Assembly: GCA_012842105.1 (NCBI GenBank)
Contig: DUTL01000119.1
Coordinates: forward strand, 1 to 6,468
Source of the DNA: Candidatus Fermentithermobacillaceae bacterium
GTDB lineage: Bacteria; Bacillota; Sulfobacillia; Fermentithermobacillales; Fermentithermobacillaceae
Length of the DNA: 6,468 bases
Reading direction: 5' to 3'
Numbering within the stretch: the stretch's first letter is position 1; each line of letters starts with the position of its first letter. The notes under the pieces are model-generated. The model had not been told where the DNA came from, made no database searches, and saw only the letters and a list, made by a program, of their open reading frames with translations. Position numbers and translations under genes: made by a program. This document shows positions 1 through 4,656 of the stretch, piece after piece.

Positions 1-308
1 AAGCTTTGAACTTAATGACGTCAAGAGCGGCGATCAATGCGGGAACTCCATTGCCTCCGGTTGAAGAGCCGGAAACAGAGGCTGAAGCCGGTGGCGGGCC
101 TGGTGAAGCAGGTGATTCCGGTGACGCGGTTGAGCCTGGCGACAGAGCGGTTGACGAGCCTGGCGAACCAGTTGAGCCTGATGAAGCGGTGGAACCCGGC
201 AAGGCAGCCAAACCTGATGAAGTAGCTGAACCCGGTGGATCCGCCGAACCTGTCGATACAGTTGAACCTGGCAAACCTGAGGCCGGAGAGACCGAGGAAT
301 CTGAATAG
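1..308 (+). CDS. tig: Trigger factor, C-terminal end only (partial, enters from upstream)
   Basis: The open frame enters from the window edge (first full codon at base 3) and stops at TAG 306-308. Trigger factor is the ribosome-bound chaperone and prolyl isomerase that shields nascent chains. Only the last hundred or so residues are visible. The first ones (ALNLMTSRA) resemble the final helix of trigger factors, usually of the type KALDFLVENA. The rest is a low-complexity extension of about 80 residues rich in Glu, Pro, Gly, Asp and Ala, with no Cys, Trp, Phe or Tyr, so it is probably disordered and acidic. Most trigger factors end soon after the helix, so the tail is unusual. The assignment rests on that short helix and on position directly upstream of clpP-clpX-lon, where tig is expected. 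An internal ATG at 15 gives no credible separate gene. Another protein with a disordered acidic tail remains possible. Confidence 0.68.
   Translation, partial: ALNLMTSRAAINAGTPLPPVEEPETEAEAGGGPGEAGDSGDAVEPGDRAVDEPGEPVEPDEAVEPGKAAKPDEVAEPGGSAEPVDTVEPGKPEAGETEESE
129..278 (+). repeat. Degenerate 18-bp tandem repeat encoding a hexapeptide motif in the trigger factor tail
   Basis: The translation divides into units of the form [V/A]-[E/K]-P-x-x-x: VEPGDR, an eight-residue interruption (AVDEPGEP), then VEPDEA, VEPGKA, AKPDEV, AEPGGS, AEPVDT and VEPGKP. At DNA level the core word is GTTGAACCTG or GTTGAGCCTG, at roughly 18-bp steps, diverged mostly at third codon positions. This suggests growth by slippage followed by selection to keep the peptide pattern. 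Copy number could vary between strains. Confidence 0.75.
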
Positions 309-338
309 GCCCAGGCTGAAAATTCAGCGTTACGGCCT
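307..338 (+). other. Hairpin overlapping the tig stop codon
   Basis: An inner perfect stem GCTGAA (315-320) pairs with TTCAGC (323-328) around AA, and an outer stem AGGCC (307-311) pairs with GGCCT (334-338). The outer arm includes the last two bases of the tig stop codon. No T-run follows, so it is not a standard intrinsic terminator. It could attenuate transcription, or protect or define the 3' end of the tig message. Confidence 0.4.
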
Positions 339-401
339 TAGATTTCAGGCAACAATGCCTAAAGAGTCAAGTGTTGCAGGCAGGTAATGTTATATGGGTA
401 G

Positions 402-410
402 TGTTATAAT
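402..410 (+). promoter_or_regulatory. Candidate extended -10 vegetative promoter of clpP-clpX
   Basis: A perfect TATAAT (405-410) is preceded by TG at 402-403 with one base between, the extended -10 arrangement that lets sigma A work with a poor -35. No good -35 hexamer lies 16-18 bases upstream; TTGCAG at 374-379 is 25 bases away, too far. Transcription would start near 417, giving a leader of about 65 bases before the clpP start. Confidence 0.55.
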
Positions 411-469
411 AGTAGTGGAGTTTTTTCTTAAGTTGCTAGTGGGAGTTTCGTTGGGAAATCATATGATTT

Positions 470-476
470 GGGGGTG
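470..476 (+). promoter_or_regulatory. clpP ribosome binding site that fixes the start at 483
   Basis: The G-rich run GGGGGTG lies six bases before ATG 483 and pairs with the 16S rRNA tail. An in-frame TTG at 468 would give five more residues, but it overlaps this site and has no Shine-Dalgarno of its own. Confidence 0.65.
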
Positions 477-482
477 CAACGC

Positions 483-1082
483 ATGAGTTACCTGGTGCCT
501 ATGGTTGTTGAGCAAACCGGACGCGGTGAGAGAGCTTACGACATTTACTCGCGGCTCCTTAAAGACAGAATAGTATTTGTGGGCGCTCCGGTTGATGATC
601 AAATGGCTAACCTGGTTGTAGCTCAGTTGTTATTCCTTCAGGCAGAAGACCCTGATAAGGAAGTATCGATATATATCAATTCTCCGGGAGGCTCAGTTAC
701 TGCCGGATTAGCTATTTACGATACAGTGCAGCACATAAAGCCCCCGGTATCGACAATATGTGTGGGGCTGGCTGCCAGTATAGCTGCGGTGATTCTGGCC
801 GGGGGAACTACCGGACGCAGGTTTTGTTTGCCTAACGCCAAGACCCTTATTCACCAGCCTTTGGGTGGAGTGCAAGGCCAGGCAACGGAAGTTCAGATAA
901 TGGCAAAGGAGATTTCGCGGACCAAGGAGCGAATCAACAATCTGCTGGCCAAACACACAGGCCAACCTCTTGATAGAATTGAGAGGGATACCGAAAGAGA
1001 TTATTGGATGAGCGCAGAAGAATCCAAAGTTTACGGGCTTGTTGACGACATTCTCCTACCCGGTCCCAAGGCGGCTAAGTAA
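483..1082 (+). CDS. clpP: ATP-dependent Clp protease proteolytic subunit ClpP
   Basis: ClpP is a serine peptidase whose two stacked seven-membered rings form the degradation chamber of the cytosolic ClpXP machine. The product is 199 residues, a normal length, and starts almost at the mature N terminus (MSYLVPMVVEQT), with no long propeptide as in E. coli. The catalytic triad is Ser99 (in GLAASIA), His124 (in LIHQPLGG) and Asp173 (in ERDTERDY); the Ser-His and His-Asp spacings of 25 and 49 equal those of the E. coli enzyme. Also present are YINSPGGS (64-71), the QGQATE region of the handle, and HTGQPL (158-163). The residues after the nucleophile read IAAVILAGG rather than the usual MGAFLLAAG. 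The gene begins a two-gene unit with clpX, which starts 15 bases after its stop. No tandem CtsR-type heptads are seen upstream. Confidence 0.97.
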   Translation: MSYLVPMVVEQTGRGERAYDIYSRLLKDRIVFVGAPVDDQMANLVVAQLLFLQAEDPDKEVSIYINSPGGSVTAGLAIYDTVQHIKPPVSTICVGLAASIAAVILAGGTTGRRFCLPNAKTLIHQPLGGVQGQATEVQIMAKEISRTKERINNLLAKHTGQPLDRIERDTERDYWMSAEESKVYGLVDDILLPGPKAAK

Positions 1083-1097
1083 AATTGGGGTGAAAGG

Positions 1098-2363
1098 ATG
1101 TTCAAATTCGAAGAGCAAAAAGGTTTGAAGTGCTCGTTCTGTGGCAAATATCAAGACCAGGTGAACCGGCTCATTGCCGGGCCTGGTGTGTATATTTGCA
1201 ACGAATGCATTGAACTTTGCAACGAAATTATTGCTGAGGAATTGGACGAAGAGGCTGAACATGATCTGCAAGACGTTCCCAGGCCCAGGGAAATCAAGGC
1301 GTTTCTTGATCAATATGTAATTGGCCAGGAAAGAGCCAAGAAGATGTTGTCAGTGGCTGTATATAACCATTACAAACGTACAGGCAGGTACCGAAGTGGC
1401 GGTGCAGACGACATCGAAATCCAAAAGGCCAATATTGTGATGTTAGGGCCTACTGGGTGCGGGAAAACATACATGGCTCAATCTTTGGCCAGGTTTCTGA
1501 ACGTACCTTTCGCTATCGCCGATGCGACCACGCTTACGGAAGCGGGGTACGTAGGCGAAGATGTAGAGAACATCCTGTTGCGCCTTGTTCAGGCAGCTGA
1601 TTACGACATTGAAAAGGCGGAGCGCGGAATCATATATATCGATGAGATCGATAAGATCGCACGGAAATCTGAGAACCCGTCTATAACCCGGGATGTTTCT
1701 GGGGAAGGGGTTCAGCAGGCTCTGCTAAAGATACTTGAAGGTACCATAGCTAATGTGCCTCCGTTGGGTGGGAGGAAGCATCCTCATCAGGAGTTCATCC
1801 AGCTGGATACGACCAACATACTGTTTATCTGCGGTGGTGCGTTCGAAGGCATAGACAAGATCATTCAAAATCGAATTGGCGAGAAGACAATGGGCTTCAT
1901 GTCTGAGCCCAGGTCTCGTAAGGATACTTCCATAGGGCAGGTTCTGGCGAAGATTCTGCCTCAGGATCTCCTTAAGTACGGCTTGATTCCTGAGTTCGTA
2001 GGCAGGGTTCCGATAATAGTCACGCTGGATGCCTTGAGCGATGATGACCTTGTGAAGATATTGATTCAACCCAAGAATGCTCTGGTGAAGCAATACCAGA
2101 AAATGTTTACCATGGACGGTGTGCGTCTGGAGTTTGAGGATGAGGCAATTCGGGCAATAGCTCAGGAGGCCAGCCGCAGAAATACCGGCGCTCGGGGGCT
2201 GAGGGCAGTGATTGAAGATACAATGCTTGAAATCATGTACGATCTGCCTTCCCGCACAGATGTAACCAAGTGCGTGATCACAAGGGATGTCGTCTTATCC
2301 AAGTCTACACCTGTGTTAGTCACCGTCGAAAGGAAATCCAGGAAAAAGGAAGAGACTGCATAA
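1098..2363 (+). CDS. clpX: ATP-dependent Clp protease ATP-binding subunit ClpX
   Basis: ClpX is a hexameric AAA+ unfoldase that recognises tagged proteins and threads them into ClpP. At 421 residues it is full length. Visible in order: a zinc-binding domain with Cys12, Cys15, Cys34 and Cys37; Walker A GPTGCGKT (117-124); pore-1 loop GYVGED with Tyr151; Walker B IIYIDEID (178-185, Glu183); the RKH pore loop (226-228); a ClpP-docking loop reading MGF (265-267); the arginine finger in EFVGR (Arg303); and sensor 2 in GARGLR (Arg366). Two conservative departures stand out: Cys121 in the P-loop, where Ser is usual, and Met265 in the docking loop, where Ile, Leu or Val is usual. The ATG is preceded by GGGGTGA (1087-1093). 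The short 15-base gap implies co-transcription with clpP, matching the 1:1 system they form. Confidence 0.98.
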   Translation: MFKFEEQKGLKCSFCGKYQDQVNRLIAGPGVYICNECIELCNEIIAEELDEEAEHDLQDVPRPREIKAFLDQYVIGQERAKKMLSVAVYNHYKRTGRYRSGGADDIEIQKANIVMLGPTGCGKTYMAQSLARFLNVPFAIADATTLTEAGYVGEDVENILLRLVQAADYDIEKAERGIIYIDEIDKIARKSENPSITRDVSGEGVQQALLKILEGTIANVPPLGGRKHPHQEFIQLDTTNILFICGGAFEGIDKIIQNRIGEKTMGFMSEPRSRKDTSIGQVLAKILPQDLLKYGLIPEFVGRVPIIVTLDALSDDDLVKILIQPKNALVKQYQKMFTMDGVRLEFEDEAIRAIAQEASRRNTGARGLRAVIEDTMLEIMYDLPSRTDVTKCVITRDVVLSKSTPVLVTVERKSRKKEETA

Positions 2364-2383
2364 TACTGTAGTTTCAGCAAGCC

Positions 2384-2421
2384 AACCCCGGTACGCCGAT
2401 GCGAGGCTGCCGGGGTTTTTT
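2384..2421 (+). terminator. Intrinsic terminator of the clpP-clpX unit
   Basis: AACCCCGG (2384-2391) pairs perfectly with CCGGGGTT (2410-2417), extendable inward by a G-U and an A-T pair, and leads into a run of six T (2416-2421). It lies 20 bases after the clpX stop. The gap upstream lacks an A-run, so it should work mainly on the + strand. It separates clpX from lonB. Confidence 0.88.
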
Positions 2422-2433
2422 GTATTAGCAGCT

Positions 2434-2458
2434 CAGCCAGCAAGGGCAAACCTGGCTG
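2434..2458 (+). other. Second hairpin downstream of the clpX terminator
   Basis: CAGCCAG (2434-2440) pairs perfectly with CTGGCTG (2452-2458) around an 11-base loop. No T-run follows. It could back up termination, stabilise an RNA end or be a protein site; sequence alone does not decide. The word CTCAGCC here also occurs in the repeat cluster upstream of lon. Confidence 0.3.
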
Positions 2459-2516
2459 CGGGGATTACGTGAGTATCTCAAATCTGCCGTACCAGAAACA
2501 AGGATTCATAAGGGCT

Positions 2517-2547
2517 TGATAAATGTTTGCCGGTAATGGTCATACTA
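2517..2547 (+). promoter_or_regulatory. Candidate forespore (sigma F/sigma G-type) promoter of lonB
   Basis: The -10 segment GGTCATACTA (2538-2547) fits the sigma F pattern GGNNANANTR, and its last seven bases CATACTA fit the sigma G pattern CATNNTA. The -35 is imperfect: TGATA (2517-2521) shares only the ATA end of the GYATA-type consensus, at a spacing of 16. B. subtilis lonB is known to be forespore-expressed under sigma F, which makes this reading plausible. The alternative sigma A reading is TTGATA (2516-2521) with CATACT (2541-2546) at a long 19-base spacer. Confidence 0.42.
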
Positions 2548-2589
2548 ATCCGGGAAAACGAATTGGTTGAGCACAAGCGGCCATAAAAT

Positions 2590-2594
2590 AGGAG
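2590..2594 (+). promoter_or_regulatory. lonB ribosome binding site
   Basis: AGGAG at 2590-2594 is six bases upstream of ATG 2601. It selects this start, from which translation begins directly with the membrane anchor. Confidence 0.8.
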
Positions 2595-2600
2595 CACAAT

Positions 2601-4241
2601 ATGAATTCCGGTATTCTCATATATCTTCAACTATTTCTTACAGTAGTCATGGGCCTCTACTTCTGGAACCTTTTGAAGTCACAGGAGGGCCAGAAGGTAG
2701 TTATGGGAAGGGAATCTCGAAAGGAACTGGAACGGCTGAAGCATCTGAGACAGATCAGGCTCAGTGAACCCCTAACTGAGAAGACGCGGCCTCAGAGCCT
2801 GGCTGAGGTGGTAGGCCAACCAGATGGAATAAAAGCGCTTCGCGCTGCCCTGTGCGGGCCCCACCCACAACATGTGCTGCTGTATGGGCCGCCGGGGGTG
2901 GGAAAGACTGCAGCAGCCCGGCTAGTGCTTGAAGAAGCAAAGAAGAACTCTGCGTCTCCCTTCAAACAAGAAGCCACTATGGTCGAGGTAGACGCAACCA
3001 TAGTAAGGTTTGATGAAAGAGGCATAGCGGATCCGCTGATAGGTTCAGTTCACGATCCTATCTATCAAGGGGCAGGGGCCCTGGGGATAGCAGGGGTTCC
3101 ACAGCCAAAGCCCGGGGCTGTGTCCCGTGCTCACGGCGGGATTCTGTTTCTGGATGAAATCGGAGAACTGCATCCTGTGCAAATGCAGAAACTCCTAAAG
3201 GTATTAGAAGACAGAAAAGTGTACCTGGAGAGCGCGTATTACTCCAGGGACAATTCCAACATTCCCGAATATGTGCACGACATCTTTGAAAACGGCCTTC
3301 CTGCTGATTTCAGGTTGGTAGGCGCGACTACCAGGCCGCCGGAAGATATTCCTCCTGCACTGCGTTCACGGTGCCTGGAGATATTTTTCAGGGCGCTGTC
3401 GGCTGAAGAGGTGGGCCTAATTGCGCAGGCAGCTGCAAAGAAGGCAGAGGCAGGCATAGAGCCGGAAGCTTTGGAAGTGATCAAACGTTATGCTCAAAAC
3501 GGAAGGGATGCAGTTAACCTTGTAGAGTTAGGAGCCGGCCTGGTTACAGTAGAAAACCGCCGTACCATAACTTTGCAGGATGTTGAATGGATTGTATCCC
3601 AAGGGCACCATGTGATGAAACCTGAAGTCAAGGTTTCTCCGGAGCCGGCTGTAGGGTTAGCACTGGGGCTCGCCGTGTTAGGCCCTGGAATGGCTACGGT
3701 TATCGATGTAGAAAGCCAGGTTCTTGCCACGGAACATACGGGAAGAGGGCGGGTAACCGTAACAGGAGTGATCGAAGAAGAGCAGATGGGGAAGACAGGG
3801 CATACTTACAAGAGAAGAAGCATGATAGCCTCATCAATAGACAACGTACTTACCGCCCTTGCTTCCCAAACTCATGTTAGGGCCCACGATTACGATCTGC
3901 ACGTGAATTTTCCGGGGGGAACTCCCGTAGACGGCCCTTCAGCAGGGCTTGCCATAGCAGTCAGCGTTTACTCCGCAATTGTGGAGAAGCCTGTTTTGGC
4001 CATTGTAGGTTTTACAGGAGAGATCTCGATTAGGGGAGAAATAAGGGCTGTAGGCGGAGTTGAGCAGAAATTGCGCGCTGCAGAAGAAGCGGGCCTCAGG
4101 CGGGTAATCATCCCGGAGGCAAATTGGCAGGAGAGGTACGTCGACCGGAACATTGAGATAGTACCTGTAAAGCATCTTGGGCAAGCTATCGAATTGGTAT
4201 TTTCAGACCCCCATATGGCAATCGCCTCCGGTTTAAGTTAA
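2601..4241 (+). CDS. lonB: LonB, membrane-anchored ATP-dependent Lon-type protease
   Basis: LonB-type proteases join an AAA+ unfoldase to a Ser-Lys peptidase but lack the large N domain of LonA. The 546-residue product is close in length and sequence to B. subtilis LonB as I recall it. A hydrophobic N-terminal helix (about residues 5-25, ending YFWNLLKSQ) anchors it to the membrane, with a basic, charged linker after it. Walker A is GPPGVGKT (96-103), Walker B is ILFLDEIGEL (181-190) with Asp185 and Glu186, and arginines at PALRSR (252-257) are likely finger residues. The peptidase nucleophile is Ser447 in DGPSAG and the general base is Lys490 in GGVEQKL; their 43-residue spacing equals that of E. 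coli Lon. All key residues are intact. It stands alone between the clpX terminator and a 415-base gap, so it is probably transcribed as a single gene. Confidence 0.95.
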   Translation: MNSGILIYLQLFLTVVMGLYFWNLLKSQEGQKVVMGRESRKELERLKHLRQIRLSEPLTEKTRPQSLAEVVGQPDGIKALRAALCGPHPQHVLLYGPPGVGKTAAARLVLEEAKKNSASPFKQEATMVEVDATIVRFDERGIADPLIGSVHDPIYQGAGALGIAGVPQPKPGAVSRAHGGILFLDEIGELHPVQMQKLLKVLEDRKVYLESAYYSRDNSNIPEYVHDIFENGLPADFRLVGATTRPPEDIPPALRSRCLEIFFRALSAEEVGLIAQAAAKKAEAGIEPEALEVIKRYAQNGRDAVNLVELGAGLVTVENRRTITLQDVEWIVSQGHHVMKPEVKVSPEPAVGLALGLAVLGPGMATVIDVESQVLATEHTGRGRVTVTGVIEEEQMGKTGHTYKRRSMIASSIDNVLTALASQTHVRAHDYDLHVNFPGGTPVDGPSAGLAIAVSVYSAIVEKPVLAIVGFTGEISIRGEIRAVGGVEQKLRAAEEAGLRRVIIPEANWQERYVDRNIEIVPVKHLGQAIELVFSDPHMAIASGLS

Positions 4242-4320
4242 ACTAATGTATTGGCAGCGTATCGATGATTCAGCCAGTCTTAATCAGCAGGTTGTTTCAG
4301 TTTGTTGTCTAATGCAAATG

Positions 4321-4417
4321 CAAATCAACCGGGAGGTAATGCGCCGGGCCGGTAAATCAGCCGAGGCATAAACTCAGCCGGGCACAGATTTAGCCAGGTT
4401 CAAACCTAGCCAGGTAG
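4321..4417 (+). repeat. Cluster of about six imperfect 16-bp tandem repeats upstream of lon
   Basis: Units begin at 4321, 4337, 4353, 4369, 4386 and 4402, roughly AAATCAGCCGGG plus a variable end. The core AGCC sits at 4359, 4376, 4392 and 4408, steps of 17, 16 and 16; the first two units are looser. Two related words lie further upstream, ATTCAGCCAG (4268-4277) and AATCAGCAGG (4282-4291). The period is not a multiple of three, so it is not a coding repeat. It may be an array of binding sites or a decayed minisatellite. Confidence 0.5.
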
Positions 4418-4426
4418 ATATTATCT
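4416..4426. promoter_or_regulatory. Short palindrome AGATATTATCT
   Basis: AGATA and TATCT form a perfect inverted repeat around a central T. It overlaps the last base or two of the 16-bp repeat cluster. It may be a small operator, but the family of any regulator is not evident. Confidence 0.25.
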
Positions 4427-4443
4427 CCTGATGAGAATCGCGC

Positions 4444-4458
4444 CGACAAATATTGTCG
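4444..4458. promoter_or_regulatory. Operator-like palindrome CGACAA-ATA-TTGTCG
   Basis: Perfect six-base arms surround a three-base centre, about 80 bases upstream of the sigma H-like promoter. The size suits a dimeric repressor or activator. It differs from the CIRCE element, the tandem CtsR heptads and the Gram-positive LexA box, so no regulator is proposed. Confidence 0.3.
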
Positions 4459-4536
4459 TGTGCGTGTTGCATCGATACGGAAAACCAGAAGACATGCAGA
4501 AACTGTAAGGTAATCCCACTTTTGACATGGCCTTTT

Positions 4537-4566
4537 GAAGGATTTCCACTATTATAAAGAGAATAT
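4537..4566 (+). promoter_or_regulatory. Candidate sigma H (Spo0H) promoter of lon
   Basis: GAAGGATTT (4537-4545) fits the sigma H -35 pattern RnAGGAwWW at every position. After a 12-base spacer, AGAGAATAT (4558-4566) fits the -10 pattern RnnGAATww at every position. The known spacer is 11-12 bases. Transcription would begin near 4573, giving a leader of about 85 bases. Sigma H directs genes for the move into stationary phase and sporulation in Bacillus and Clostridia, so this would raise Lon at that stage. Confidence 0.6.
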
Positions 4567-4641
4567 AAAAAATACGTTTGAACTGTGTCACTTAGGCTTT
4601 TGGTAAGGCAATATGATATGACTGGACGATGAGGAAGATGC

Positions 4642-4649
4642 GGGAGGTG
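4642..4649 (+). promoter_or_regulatory. Strong ribosome binding site of lon
   Basis: GGGAGGTG is a near-perfect match to the 16S rRNA tail, seven bases before ATG 4657. The nearby upstream ATGs at 4629 and 4638 are out of frame with lon, so 4657 is the start. Confidence 0.88.
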
Positions 4650-4656
4650 CGCAAAC

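Larger units (their letters stand above)
4242..4656. other. Long intergenic region between lonB and lon
   Basis: This 415-base stretch holds no convincing gene. The longest small frames (4339-4371 and 4431-4508, 10 and 25 codons) lack a properly placed ribosome binding site. No clear intrinsic terminator follows lonB. It contains a cluster of imperfect 16-bp repeats (4321-4417), two short palindromes (4416-4426 and 4444-4458), a distant 10-bp inverted pair (4258-4267 with 4470-4479), an AT-rich block and a sigma H-like promoter. It reads as a regulatory region for lon. Confidence 0.7.

Noticed and set aside
1..6. HindIII site (AAGCTT) exactly at the window start
   Set aside because: May reflect a cloned fragment end or chance; it has no biological meaning here.
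37..225. Alternative +1 frame open through the trigger factor tail
   Set aside because: The 18-bp repeat keeps the other frame free of stops by composition; there is no ribosome binding site or recognisable protein.
365..371. Possible CtsR half-site (AGTCAAG) upstream of clpP
   Set aside because: CtsR needs a tandem pair of GGTCAAA-like heptads about three bases apart; only one imperfect copy is present.
468..482. TTG 468 as the clpP start
   Set aside because: The codon overlaps the G-rich Shine-Dalgarno serving ATG 483, and the extra residues are not part of ClpP.
4328..4353. ACCGG/CCGGT stem after lonB as a terminator
   Set aside because: Only five pairs, a wide loop and no T-run; it falls within the repeat cluster and is explained by it.
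4339..4371. 10-codon frame after GGGAGG in the lonB-lon gap
   Set aside because: The purine run is only two bases from the ATG and the frame lies inside the 16-bp repeats.
4431..4508. 25-codon frame in the lonB-lon gap (begins MRIAPTN)
   Set aside because: No Shine-Dalgarno at a usable distance, and it overlaps the palindrome; likely chance.
4522..4558. TTGACA (4522-4527) as a sigma A -35 with TATTAT (4550-4555) or TATAAA (4553-4558) as the -10
   Set aside because: Spacers would be 22 and 25 bases, outside the working range for sigma A, although the -35 is perfect. The sigma H reading of the same region fits without strain.
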